Below are positions 17,289 to 26,914 of a stretch of DNA of 64,000 bases, piece by piece. Where the stretch lies: positions 310,001 through 374,000 of the forward strand of contig NZ_LT629741.1 in NCBI RefSeq assembly GCF_900105135.1. Direction: 5' to 3'. A program made the translations under genes and the position numbers. The notes under the pieces are model-generated. The model was not told where the DNA came from. It did no database searches and saw only the letters and a list, made by a program, of their open reading frames with translations. The DNA comes from Gramella sp. MAR_2010_147 (GTDB lineage: Bacteria > Bacteroidota > Bacteroidia > Flavobacteriales > Flavobacteriaceae). Each line of letters begins with the position of its first letter. The stretch's first letter is position 1.

Positions 17289-18413
17289 TTATTGAAGAAG
17301 TTCTCCAATTTTATTTTCCAGAGCATCACCTCTTAAGTTTTTAGCAACGATAACACCTTCTTCATCAAGGATAAAGGTTGCAGGAATCGCTGAAATTCTA
17401 TATTTCCGGGCAATTGGATCGTTCCAGAATTGCAAATTAGAAACATGGTTCCATTGCTCTAAATTATCATCTTCAATAGCTTTTACCCATCTATCTTTTT
17501 GTCCCGGTCTATCTAAAGACACGCTAATAATAGTAAGCCCCTGATCCTTATACTTATTGTAAGTTCTTACAAGGTTAGGATTTTCAACACGACAGGGTTT
17601 ACACCAGGCAGCCCAAAAATCTACGATGGTCACTTTACCTAGATTATCGTTCAGCGCAATTTCGTTTCCTTCAGGAGTAGGACCAGAGAAATCTGGCGCC
17701 TTACTACCAACTTCAGCAGCTTTATATTGTTCTAAGGTTTCTTTCAGGTTTTTCCCCATTGCAGTTCCTTTAATTCTGTCTGAAACTCCGTCATACATTT
17801 CCCTTATTTCTGCAGAAGAAAGAGTTCTCATTTTAAGCATATCTGTCAAGAGCATTACGGAGAGGTACGCATCTTTATTTCTACTGAATAAATCTTTCTT
17901 AAAAGTTTCATCATTATCCCTTAATTCAAGTTGAGCCTCACGAAGACTGGAAAGTTTTGCATTGTCTTTAGAGATCATTGCCTGCTGCATTTCTTTTTGC
18001 ATATCTCCCATTTTTCTATTCAGCTCATTTAAATGGTTTAAGTATTCTGAAAGGGCTTTATTCTCTTTACCTCCGCTTATTCTTGTATTTCTGAGACTGT
18101 CTTTATCAATATCAAAATTGATCTTTTCATTTTCAGAAATAAAGATCACATTGCCGTTTACTCCTTCGAATCTTAAAAAGCTAAGTTTAGGTAGATCTCG
18201 TTCTTCCAGATCCAGCTCAAACTTTCCTTCCTGAATAGTAGTGGTATCCAGTGGTTTGGTTGAATTGGTCTCAGCATCATATTCAGAAATATATACCTTT
18301 TTGCCATCTTCAAGGCCGGCAATCGTTCCGCTTAAAAAATATCCCTTCGTGTCTTCCTGACAGCCTGCTAATAAAAGTGCGAACGCGAATAAGAGTATTG
18401 AAATTTTCCTCAT
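17289..18413 (-). CDS. DUF4369/thioredoxin-like (TlpA family) lipoprotein
   Basis: This 374-residue lipoprotein has lipobox LLLAGC. Residues about 20-120 fit a DUF4369 beta domain (GYFLSGTIAGLEDGKKVYI). A helical, charged linker of about 100 residues follows. The C-terminal thioredoxin-like fold carries the redox motif WAAWCKPC, with a cis-Pro in SAIPATFIL. The family acts in periplasmic thiol-disulfide exchange. The ATG at 18413 places the signal peptide correctly; an in-frame ATG at 18449 would add 12 residues that spoil it. It is monocistronic and convergent with the SIMPL gene. Confidence 0.9.
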   Translation of the reverse strand: MRKISILLFAFALLLAGCQEDTKGYFLSGTIAGLEDGKKVYISEYDAETNSTKPLDTTTIQEGKFELDLEERDLPKLSFLRFEGVNGNVIFISENEKINFDIDKDSLRNTRISGGKENKALSEYLNHLNELNRKMGDMQKEMQQAMISKDNAKLSSLREAQLELRDNDETFKKDLFSRNKDAYLSVMLLTDMLKMRTLSSAEIREMYDGVSDRIKGTAMGKNLKETLEQYKAAEVGSKAPDFSGPTPEGNEIALNDNLGKVTIVDFWAAWCKPCRVENPNLVRTYNKYKDQGLTIISVSLDRPGQKDRWVKAIEDDNLEQWNHVSNLQFWNDPIARKYRISAIPATFILDEEGVIVAKNLRGDALENKIGELLQ

Positions 18414-18548
18414 TTTACATTTGATTTTATACAAAAATAAAGAACTCATGGCTCTTAGATATCCTATATTTATAAATTATTGTTAATTTAAACATTCTTC
18501 CTTCACGGGACTTCGCTAACTTTTATTTTTACATTAAATTATCGGGTT

Positions 18549-20915
18549 ATGATGCAGCAATTAAAAGATTTTCCTTTCGATATTCATATTAGCTTTCATA
18601 AAGTAATAGAGCAGTATGAAAAGGAAGTAAAGGAAGTTGAGAGCAGTATTTCCAGAGAATACATGGAAAAAATGCTCGAGTATATATCTGATTATCCTGA
18701 ATTGACCGAGGGCTTTGAAGACCCTAAACTTCTTAAGAAATATAAAGAGCCTATTAGTATTCTTCTGGATGATTTATTTCCCAGTATTTTAACAAACAAT
18801 GAGATTAAGGCTGCTGCAGTGCCCTTTCATAATATTCTGTTTAACTCCTCGAAACGCTTAAGACAAATTCTTGAAAATGCAGGGAAAGATTTTGAGATCT
18901 CGTTTAGAAATATGGATGAGGAGTTGATTTACATATTTGTATGTATTCAAATTCTAAGACAGTATTACAATTACAAGGTTGATATTTCCAGACCTATGTA
19001 TTACGATATTCCAGATAAGGATGGAATAAAAAGGCATTACAGGATAGCGATGAATGCCGATTTTGTTGAGATTTTTAAAAAAGAAGAAGCTCCGGAAATC
19101 ACCCAGGAAGATGTTGACGTTTTACTGCAGAATGTGGACGATCTTCAATTATGGAAAGATAAATTTCCGCCAAACAGTTATATTTTCAAAGGTTTTACGA
19201 TTGTGAATCTAACTGATGTGACCATTGATGACGCGATCTCTGAACTAAAAACTACATTGCTGTTTGAGGAAGTTAATGAAGCAGAAGAACTTCAAAAATT
19301 ACAGGAGATATTTAGATCCATATATAAAATCCCAGATCTTAGGGTAGGTTTTACCGTTTTTAACCGCCGGGATATGGTTTTTGAAAGAATGGAAAATGAA
19401 GAAGCGAAAAGTTTTATTCTGGATGATCAATTGGTTAATGATTGTGAGACGGGAATTTGTGAAGGCGGCATGCAAAAGCTTATCGATGAGAATTCTTACT
19501 TCACGATCTCCAATGTAGACGCTTATCTTAAGAAAAATAAAAACCTGCTTGCCAAGAATCTTGAAAAAAATAAGGTAAAAAGCTGTTTGCTTGCTCCTAT
19601 CGCAAAGAATGGAAGATTACTGGGAATTCTTGAGCTCGCATCAGAAAGAAAGAATGAGCTTAACAGTATTAACGCTATAAAGCTGGATGATATTCTACCT
19701 TACATTGTGACTACGGTAGAAAGAAACAGGAACGACTTTGAAAATAGGGTAAAAGCCGTTATACAGAGTGAATGCACATCTATACATCCCAGCGTGCTTT
19801 GGGTGTTTGAAAAGGAGGCTAAGAAATTTATCAAAGATTATGACAAGGACGGGCTTGCTTCTTTTAAGGATATATCTTTTAAAGATGTATATCCGTTATA
19901 TGGTCAAATAGATATTGTTGCTTCATCTGAAGCTCGAAATGAAGCTATTAAAAAAGATCTTCTCGATCAGTTGGAGATTATACTCGACATTATTAAAAAG
20001 GCTTACGAGATAGAGGAATTACCTATTTATGATCAGGTAAAATATCGAATTTCAGATTTCAAAGGAGAATTACAGGATCATCTTAATGCCAGCAGCGAGC
20101 AGAAGGTCTTCAATTTGCTGAAAAAAGAGGTGAATCCGTTGATGAGTCATCTAAAAAAGCAATCTGAAGATATTAGAGAGCTGGTGAAGGATTATACTGA
20201 AATGTTGAATCCTGAGACCGGACTGGTTTATAATCATCGAAAAAAATACGATGAAACAGTACAACAGATCAATAGAACCATGTCACGATATATTGACAGA
20301 AAACAAATTCAGGCACAGGAAATATATCCCCACTATTTTGAAAGATATAAAACAGATGGTGTAGATCACAACATGTACATTGGTGCATCTATGGCCAACA
20401 AAAGACCATTTAATAAGGTTTATCTTTTTAATCTAAGGTTGTGGCAGTTAAGTACGATGTGTGAGATGGAAAACCGTTTCTATCAATTACAGGAGAATAC
20501 TCCCATAAAATTAGAAGCAGCTTCTCTTATTCTCGTATATAACAGTACAATGTCTATTCGCTATAGAATGGATGAAAAGAAATTTGATGTCGATGGCACG
20601 TATAACGCCAGGTATGAGATCATCAAGAAACGAATTGATAAAGCATTCGTAAAGGGAACCGAAGAGCGGGTGACCCAAAAAGGAAAGATGACCATAGTCT
20701 ACTCTCAAAGCAGTGATGAAAGGGAGTATCTTCAATACATTAAATATCTTCAGGCAAAAAATTACTTCGGGGAAGATATTGAACTGCTGGATTTAGAAGA
20801 TGTTCAGGGGGTAGTGGGATTAAAAGCCATCAGGGTGAATGTTCTTTATTCCCCAGACCGTAACCACCCTGAAAATACTATTAACTACGAAGATTTAATG
20901 GAAGAGTTACATTAG
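18549..20915 (+). CDS. Large GAF domain protein
   Basis: This 788-residue protein has no signal peptide or membrane segment, so it is probably cytoplasmic. A GAF-like sensory domain lies at about residues 240-400; its core has SCLLAPIAKNGRLLGILELAS. The flanking N-terminal 230 residues and C-terminal 390 residues are helical and charged, and I do not recognise a catalytic domain in them. Similar large GAF proteins occur in flavobacteria without assigned function. Its end overlaps the convergent HD-PycTM gene by 9 bases. Two Met codons start the ORF (18549 and 18552), and either could be used. Confidence 0.78.
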   Translation: MMQQLKDFPFDIHISFHKVIEQYEKEVKEVESSISREYMEKMLEYISDYPELTEGFEDPKLLKKYKEPISILLDDLFPSILTNNEIKAAAVPFHNILFNSSKRLRQILENAGKDFEISFRNMDEELIYIFVCIQILRQYYNYKVDISRPMYYDIPDKDGIKRHYRIAMNADFVEIFKKEEAPEITQEDVDVLLQNVDDLQLWKDKFPPNSYIFKGFTIVNLTDVTIDDAISELKTTLLFEEVNEAEELQKLQEIFRSIYKIPDLRVGFTVFNRRDMVFERMENEEAKSFILDDQLVNDCETGICEGGMQKLIDENSYFTISNVDAYLKKNKNLLAKNLEKNKVKSCLLAPIAKNGRLLGILELASERKNELNSINAIKLDDILPYIVTTVERNRNDFENRVKAVIQSECTSIHPSVLWVFEKEAKKFIKDYDKDGLASFKDISFKDVYPLYGQIDIVASSEARNEAIKKDLLDQLEIILDIIKKAYEIEELPIYDQVKYRISDFKGELQDHLNASSEQKVFNLLKKEVNPLMSHLKKQSEDIRELVKDYTEMLNPETGLVYNHRKKYDETVQQINRTMSRYIDRKQIQAQEIYPHYFERYKTDGVDHNMYIGASMANKRPFNKVYLFNLRLWQLSTMCEMENRFYQLQENTPIKLEAASLILVYNSTMSIRYRMDEKKFDVDGTYNARYEIIKKRIDKAFVKGTEERVTQKGKMTIVYSQSSDEREYLQYIKYLQAKNYFGEDIELLDLEDVQGVVGLKAIRVNVLYSPDRNHPENTINYEDLMEELH

Positions 20916-22091
20916 GTAAAATGCAAGAATAAAGGCTATTACCGAGATAATGATACCCATCATAAAGACAGTATAAGTAAGGCGTAAAAGAAAATATTTT
21001 CTATGTAGCACCTTACCTAACAAATGCAGATCCAGCATGAGCATTTCATAAACATAATCTTTGTCTTTTATTAACTCATTCATTCCCCATTTAAATTGCT
21101 CGAAAGGCATTTTATGATAGTTTCCGAAGAATAATAAGTTTACATTTCTGTTCTTAACCTGTTCTTTTGTAAACTCTCCACTGGTCACATTTGGACGTGT
21201 AGATAAAATTGAGAGAATAATGGAAGCAACGCTAAATAATACAAGAACAAGGCTTGGAATAAGGAGGTGTTTATTAGATTCAGCTTCCAGCTTTGGAATT
21301 AGGTTGGCCAGTGCCAAGGAAATAATGATCGCATTTACAGAAAGCAGGATGTTCGCCTTGGTATCTGCTATATCACTTAGCTTAATGTGATTTCTTAGGG
21401 TAACTCTAAAGAGGGTCTGGATACTTCTTTCCGGATTCTCATTTTTGTATTTGGCCTTCATTCTGGCCTTATGCTCTTCTTTTGTTAATTTTTTCTCCTG
21501 TTTGTTTTTACTTTCAATAAGCTCTAAAAGATTTTCCTCCTTTTTAGGTTTCCATTCTTCAATTGCGTGATCTGTATAAAATTGATGTTTTTCTGTGAAA
21601 ACCAGGATGTTTTCTTCAAGCCATTCGGCATTTGTAAAATTCTTGATATTATGAAGCTCCAGTTCCTGTCTTAAAAACTCACTGGTTTCTTCAAAATAAT
21701 CTTTCCCAAAGTGAGAAGAATCTGCGTCTCTAATAATCTTTTCTTCCAAACAATTTGGAGTGTTTGAAAATCTGGTGGCCAGAATATATTGTTTAACCTT
21801 TTCAATGAGATCTTCGGTAGCGTTATTTTCTTTCAGGAAAGATTCGGCAATTTCAGCACTTTTCTCCTCATGACCTTTGTATGTATGAATGTAACCCGTA
21901 TCGTGAAGCCAGGCTGCAAGAATAAGTGCCTCAGCCTCTTTAACATTAATTTCAGAATTATCGATTAATTCTTTAGTACTTTTAACCACGCGTTCTGTGT
22001 GCTGGTAGTTGTGATATATAAAGGTATTTGGCAGTTTTTCTTTAAATAAATCTTCAACAAATTTATCAGCTTTCTCAATGAGATTATTCAT
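20907..22091 (-). CDS. HD-domain phosphohydrolase fused to a PycTM (Pycsar effector-type) membrane domain
   Basis: This 394-residue protein has two domains. Residues 1 to about 180 form an HD phosphohydrolase with its metal ligands intact: H31, H63-D64 (LHDTG), H74 (GHEE) and the RDAD segment around D122-D124. Residues about 225-394 match the Pycsar-effector transmembrane domain (DUF5706): ITLSDIADTKAN-like entry (IKLSDIADTKANILLSVNA), two adjacent membrane helices, then a last helix at the C-terminus. PycTM effectors bind cyclic CMP or UMP and disrupt the membrane. An HD fusion could instead be a nucleotide-degrading or membrane-signalling protein. No pyrimidine cyclase gene lies nearby. Confidence 0.8.
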   Translation of the reverse strand: MNNLIEKADKFVEDLFKEKLPNTFIYHNYQHTERVVKSTKELIDNSEINVKEAEALILAAWLHDTGYIHTYKGHEEKSAEIAESFLKENNATEDLIEKVKQYILATRFSNTPNCLEEKIIRDADSSHFGKDYFEETSEFLRQELELHNIKNFTNAEWLEENILVFTEKHQFYTDHAIEEWKPKKEENLLELIESKNKQEKKLTKEEHKARMKAKYKNENPERSIQTLFRVTLRNHIKLSDIADTKANILLSVNAIIISLALANLIPKLEAESNKHLLIPSLVLVLFSVASIILSILSTRPNVTSGEFTKEQVKNRNVNLLFFGNYHKMPFEQFKWGMNELIKDKDYVYEMLMLDLHLLGKVLHRKYFLLRLTYTVFMMGIIISVIAFILAFYLM

Positions 22092-22148
22092 ACATGAAGT
22101 TCTTTATTACATCGACCAAATTACAAAAAAAATTGACCAATAATTTCT

Positions 22149-25100
22149 ATGAAAAAAGTTAAACTTTTAGCCCCGTTTATCATCTTATTTCTTGTTTATT
22201 CCTGTGCTACAGTGGAACCTAAATATAGAGATGGAGAGCCAACATCTGAGTTTGGATATCCCAATAATAAGGAAGTTGAAAAGTCTTTTTATCTGTTAGG
22301 AGATGGTGGTTATTCTCCTCCCGGGGGAACCTCTTTAGGTCTTATTGCTTTTAAAACATACCTGGATTCTGTAAACAGAACAGAAAATTATACCATATTC
22401 TTAGGGGATAATATATATCCTGACGGAATGCCGCCGGAAGGATCTCCAGATCGGGAGGCGGCTGAATATCGCCTGGATGCTCAACTGGATGCTATAGAAA
22501 ATTATAAGGGAAAAGTAGTAGTTATTCCCGGTAACCATGACTGGTATAATGAAAAGTTGAATGGTCTAGAACGCCAAAAAGATTATTTGAAAAGTAAGTT
22601 TGAGGATATTTTACTTTGGAGCCCGGAGATTGGCTGTGGTCTTGAATCTTTAGAGATCTCAGAAAATATTCAGCTTATTGTTATTGATTCTCAATGGTAT
22701 TTGGAAGACTGGGATAAAAATCCAAAGATTAATGATAATTGTGAACAGATTAAGACCAGGGAAGCTATGTTCCTGGAACTGGAATCTGAAATAAAGAAAA
22801 ATCAAAATAAAACGGTCTTAATTGCATTGCATCACCCTATCTATACCAATGGAGTGCATGGTGGTCAGTATACAATAGATAGGCATATTTACCCATCCCA
22901 GAAGAAAATACCGTTGCCTATTCTGGGTTCTTTAGCGACGTTGATAAGAACTACGGGTGGAGTTTCTATTCAGGATGCACAGAATAATAGATATAAATCC
23001 CTGGCAAATAGATTATCTGTAATAGCCCAGGGGTCTGAAAGAGTGATCTTCGCATCGGGGCATGAGCATTCGCTTCAATATATTGAGCATGACAGTGTTA
23101 AACAGATCGTTTCTGGTTCTGGATCTAAAGCTTCATATGCCACTTTAAGTAATGACGGTGTTTTCGCCTATAATGGCCAGGGTTTTGCGGTATTGGATAT
23201 TTTTAAGGATGGTTCATCCTGGGTGAGTTTTTATGGAAATCAGGACAACAAACCAAAATTGCTTTTTCAGAAAGAGATTTTAGAAACCCCTGTTCCATTT
23301 GAGTTCAAGGATTATCCTGATAGTTTTCCGGAAACAATAACTACTTCTATTTATAAAGAAGACGATACAGATAAGAGCCCCGTTCATGAAACTGTCTGGG
23401 GTGAAAGATATCGTGAACTTTATGGGACAAATGTAAACTTAAAAGTAGCTGACCTTGATACGCTCTATGGTGGTTTGAAAGTTGTTCGTGAAGGCGGAGG
23501 ACATCAAACTGTTTCTTTGAGAGTAAAAGATAGTTTAGGCAGAGAGTATAATATTAGAAGATTAAGAAAAGATGCGCTGTTATTTCTTCAAAACGTGGCA
23601 TTTAAAAATCAGCCTGTAGAAAATAAACTGGAGAATACGGTTGCTGAAAACCTGCTTACAGACTTTTATACTGCTGCCCATCCATATGGTTTTCTTGCAA
23701 TTCCTGGGCTTAGTGATGCTGCGGGGGTGTTTCATACCAATCCAAAAGTTTTTTATTTACCAAAACAGGAAGCTCTGGGAAAATATAATTCTGTTCATGG
23801 GGATGATATCTATATGATTGTAGAAAGACCAGAGGAGGGCTGGAAAGATTATGAAAATTTTGGAAGTCCGGGTCATGATATCGTAAGTACTGCAGATATG
23901 ATTGAGAGATTGAGAAGGGATGAGAAGTACATTTTGGATGAAGATGCCTATGTGAGGGCAAGAATTTTTGATATGCTTATTGGTGACTGGGATAGACATC
24001 AGGATCAATGGAGATGGGCCGAAGTAGAAGATGCTGAGGGTAAGCACCATTTTATACCAATACCAAGGGATCGCGACCAGGTGTTTTCAAATTTTGACGG
24101 AGCTTTTTTTGGAACACTGCGCGCACTCACTGGTTTTGCTAATCAGTTTGCTGTATATGGAGATGACATTAAAGATGTGGAGTGGTTTAATATCGCTGCC
24201 ATGGGACTTGACAGGTCGCTTTTACAGAATACCGGCAAAGAAGCATGGCTCACTCAGGCTAAATACATTCAGGAGAATGTAACGGATGAAGCCATAATTG
24301 ATGCTTTTTCTAATTTGCCAAAAGAAACAATGGGAGAAACAACAGAAACGCTTATAAATAACGTGAAAGGGCGGCGTAATAATATTGTTGAGATCGCAAA
24401 GCGATATTACGACAAACTGGCCGCATTAGCGATTGTTACTGGTACAGATAAAGATGATTTCATCGATGTAGTACGCCTGGAAGATGGAAATACGAGAGTG
24501 ACCATTACCAGAAATAAAGATGGTGAAAGAGCTGAAAATCTAAGTGATAAAATTTATAAATTCAGTGAGACCAAAGAGATATGGGTTTATGGATTGGATG
24601 ATGATGATAAAATTCAAGTAAAGGGAACAGGAGATTCTAAAATATTCGTCCGGGTCATCGGGGGGCAGAATAACGATATCTATACCATAGATAATGGAGC
24701 TAATTTAAAATTGTACGATCATAAATCGCTTCCCAATACTGTAAATAAACTAACGAATGCTAAAGTTAGATTTACAGATAACTATGAGATTAATACTTAC
24801 GATAAAGATAAAAAGACGTTTTCGTCTGGTTCTATACTTCCAGATCTAGGTTATAATCCAGATGAGGCATTTTCTTTTAGTCTGGAATATGTGAAGTCCA
24901 TTAATAAGTTCAAAAGAAATCCTTTTACGTCTCAATATACCTTTTACGGGGAATATCATTCTGCTACAAATGGATTTGAATTGAACTACGAGGCTGAATT
25001 TGCAAGTATTATTGGAAAATATAATCTATTACTGGGCGCGCATTATACAAGCCCAAAGTATTCCGAAAATTTCTTTGGTTTCGGAAATGAGACCAGGAAC

Positions 25101-25868
25101 TTTGAGGATGATCTTGAATTAGATTATAATAGAGTAGGCTTAAATGAATACTCAGCTAAGGCTGCATTAGTAAATAAAACACCTTTTGGTAGCTTCTTTG
25201 GGTTCACTGCAAGCTTTGAAGGTATTGAGGTGCAAGATGACGAGGGAAGATTCATTACTGAAGATTTTGTAAACTCTGATCCCGATTTTTTCCAAAGAAA
25301 ATATTTTGCAGGATTAGATGCCATGTATAGATATGAAAGTTATGACAATCGTCTGGCACCTACCAGAGGAATGTTGTTTGAGTTAAATCTTGGTGCTAAA
25401 ATGAATACAGCCAATCCAGACCGTCAATATGGTTATTTCAAGCCGTATATGGGCTTCTACAATGCGCTTACGCGAAATAGAAAGCTTGTTTTGAAAACAA
25501 GGGCAGAGGCTCATATTAATATGGGTCAGGAATATGAATTTTATCAATCCGCACAATTAGGAGCGGAAAGTGGATTAAGAGGCTATAGACTGGAAAGATA
25601 TTCCGGTAAAAGTTCTTTTGGTGCAGGAGCTGATCTTCGCTACTCGTTTGATACCGTAAAAACAAGTTTTCTTCCATTCCAGTTGGGGATCTATGGAGGT
25701 TATGATTTAGGTAGAGTCTGGACTGAGAACGAAAACTCTAAGGTGTGGCATGATAGTTATGGAGGCGGACTATGGATAAATAGTGCAGATGCAATCCAGG
25801 GAAAAGTTAGCATGTTTGCAGGAAGTGAAGGAGCAAGATTTCAATTTTCTTTAGGTCTTAAATTCTAA
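22149..25868 (+). CDS. Calcineurin-like phosphoesterase fused to an unusual middle domain and an outer-membrane beta-barrel
   Basis: This 1239-residue envelope protein has an N-terminal lipoprotein-like signal (LVYSC). Residues about 45-340 form a metallophosphoesterase with all metal motifs: LLGDGG, LGDN, PGNHDWY, LHHPIY and GHEHS. The middle part (about 400-750) contains a Gly-rich segment GGGHQTVSLRV followed by YNIRRLRKD, the motif GDWDRHQDQW (612-621) and PRDRDQ (640-644). These look like the N-lobe lysine, catalytic loop and metal site of an atypical kinase fold. The last 350 residues are beta-strand-rich with an Omp85/D15-like ending (LGAESGLRGYRLERYSG, then FQFSLGLKF). The protein probably spans the outer membrane. 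Its substrate is unknown. Confidence 0.82.
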   Translation: MKKVKLLAPFIILFLVYSCATVEPKYRDGEPTSEFGYPNNKEVEKSFYLLGDGGYSPPGGTSLGLIAFKTYLDSVNRTENYTIFLGDNIYPDGMPPEGSPDREAAEYRLDAQLDAIENYKGKVVVIPGNHDWYNEKLNGLERQKDYLKSKFEDILLWSPEIGCGLESLEISENIQLIVIDSQWYLEDWDKNPKINDNCEQIKTREAMFLELESEIKKNQNKTVLIALHHPIYTNGVHGGQYTIDRHIYPSQKKIPLPILGSLATLIRTTGGVSIQDAQNNRYKSLANRLSVIAQGSERVIFASGHEHSLQYIEHDSVKQIVSGSGSKASYATLSNDGVFAYNGQGFAVLDIFKDGSSWVSFYGNQDNKPKLLFQKEILETPVPFEFKDYPDSFPETITTSIYKEDDTDKSPVHETVWGERYRELYGTNVNLKVADLDTLYGGLKVVREGGGHQTVSLRVKDSLGREYNIRRLRKDALLFLQNVAFKNQPVENKLENTVAENLLTDFYTAAHPYGFLAIPGLSDAAGVFHTNPKVFYLPKQEALGKYNSVHGDDIYMIVERPEEGWKDYENFGSPGHDIVSTADMIERLRRDEKYILDEDAYVRARIFDMLIGDWDRHQDQWRWAEVEDAEGKHHFIPIPRDRDQVFSNFDGAFFGTLRALTGFANQFAVYGDDIKDVEWFNIAAMGLDRSLLQNTGKEAWLTQAKYIQENVTDEAIIDAFSNLPKETMGETTETLINNVKGRRNNIVEIAKRYYDKLAALAIVTGTDKDDFIDVVRLEDGNTRVTITRNKDGERAENLSDKIYKFSETKEIWVYGLDDDDKIQVKGTGDSKIFVRVIGGQNNDIYTIDNGANLKLYDHKSLPNTVNKLTNAKVRFTDNYEINTYDKDKKTFSSGSILPDLGYNPDEAFSFSLEYVKSINKFKRNPFTSQYTFYGEYHSATNGFELNYEAEFASIIGKYNLLLGAHYTSPKYSENFFGFGNETRNFEDDLELDYNRVGLNEYSAKAALVNKTPFGSFFGFTASFEGIEVQDDEGRFITEDFVNSDPDFFQRKYFAGLDAMYRYESYDNRLAPTRGMLFELNLGAKMNTANPDRQYGYFKPYMGFYNALTRNRKLVLKTRAEAHINMGQEYEFYQSAQLGAESGLRGYRLERYSGKSSFGAGADLRYSFDTVKTSFLPFQLGIYGGYDLGRVWTENENSKVWHDSYGGGLWINSADAIQGKVSMFAGSEGARFQFSLGLKF

Positions 25869-25966
25869 TCAAAATATATAGAAAGTGTTTAAGCTTTTTA
25901 GATGATATTGTACTGAAATAGCTTATCAATATCTGCACGTTATTAGGGATTCTTAAAATCTTGAAT

Positions 25967-26004
25967 AAAAAAAGCCCGCTCATTACTTTGAGCGGGCTTT
26001 TTTT
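25967..26004. terminator. Bidirectional rho-independent terminator
   Basis: An A-tract, GCCCGCTC (25974-25981), an 8-base loop, GAGCGGGC (25990-25997) and a seven-T tract sit between convergent genes. Confidence 0.94.
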
Positions 26005-26020
26005 GTTTTAATCCATATTA

Positions 26021-26902
26021 TTAATCTCCATTTTTATTAAGAGATAATTTATTGGTAAAGTCTATAGTTCTAATTGGGAATGGAATATTGATACCCTTAG
26101 CGTCATAAGCTTTCTTGATAGCTATTATTGCAGTATTTTGAGCAATTAATATATCCCTGTTTTTCGTTACATCTGTCCAGAACCTCAGAACATAGTTAAT
26201 AGAACTATCACCAAATTCCTGAAACATTAATTCCACTTCTTCATTTCCCCTTTGAGGGAAAATGTCTTCAATGGTCTTAATGGTAAGTTCTCTTACCATT
26301 TCAAGATCTGAAGAATAACCAACACCACAATTCACAAAAACTCTGGATCGCGCTGTTCTCGTAAAGTTCTTGAAAGGTTCATCTATGATCTTACCATTAG
26401 GGATTATCACATAATTATTGTCTGATTGTTTTATAACAATATTCCTGAGATTGATTTCCATTACAGAACCAGCAAAACCATTCGTTTCTACCCAGTCACC
26501 AATTTGAAGTTCTGGCAGGAAACTTAATATTAACCCGGAAAAAGTATTGTTTAAAGTTCCTTGCAAGGCAAGACCTATAGCCAGACCAACCACACCGGCA
26601 GCACCAAGTACTGATGTAAGGACTGTGTCCAGATTTAATAAGCCTAGAGCTATAAAGAAACCAATGAGTATTACAATTGCTTTAATGACTTTTACAGCCA
26701 TTTGCCTGATGGAATCCTGTTTGATGCTTTTGTGGAAAATTTTATCGAATATCTTCCCAACATATTTAGCTATAAAAATAAATATGATGAAAACCAGAAT
26801 AGCTAAAAGAAAGTTGGGTAGACCTAAAATGATAGTGTCCATCCAACCTTCTAATTTATCCCAGATACCTTTTATTGAATCTTGAATGTTGAAGTCCTGC
26901 AT
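26021..26902 (-). CDS. MscS-family mechanosensitive ion channel
   Basis: This 293-residue inner-membrane channel opens under membrane tension and protects against osmotic downshock. Three hydrophobic helices lie in the first 130 residues. The pore-lining helix is Gly/Ala-rich (VLGAAGVVGLAIGLALQGTL). The beta domain follows, with GDWVETNGFAGSVMEINLRN and VIIPNGKI, and then the alpha-beta C-terminal cage. It lies 12 bases downstream of dps on the same strand, so the two are probably co-transcribed as stress genes. Confidence 0.93.
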   Translation of the reverse strand: MQDFNIQDSIKGIWDKLEGWMDTIILGLPNFLLAILVFIIFIFIAKYVGKIFDKIFHKSIKQDSIRQMAVKVIKAIVILIGFFIALGLLNLDTVLTSVLGAAGVVGLAIGLALQGTLNNTFSGLILSFLPELQIGDWVETNGFAGSVMEINLRNIVIKQSDNNYVIIPNGKIIDEPFKNFTRTARSRVFVNCGVGYSSDLEMVRELTIKTIEDIFPQRGNEEVELMFQEFGDSSINYVLRFWTDVTKNRDILIAQNTAIIAIKKAYDAKGINIPFPIRTIDFTNKLSLNKNGD

Positions 26903-26914
26903 ATTTTAAGGGAA

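Noticed and set aside
20907..22091. A Pycsar anti-phage defence system
   Set aside because: Only a PycTM-type domain is present. There is no adjacent pyrimidine cyclase and no other defence gene, and the HD fusion and housekeeping context argue against a standard Pycsar operon.
23710..24050. Minus-strand open frames inside the phosphoesterase gene
   Set aside because: They lie wholly within a long, well-supported plus-strand gene and show no recognisable motif or ribosome-binding context.
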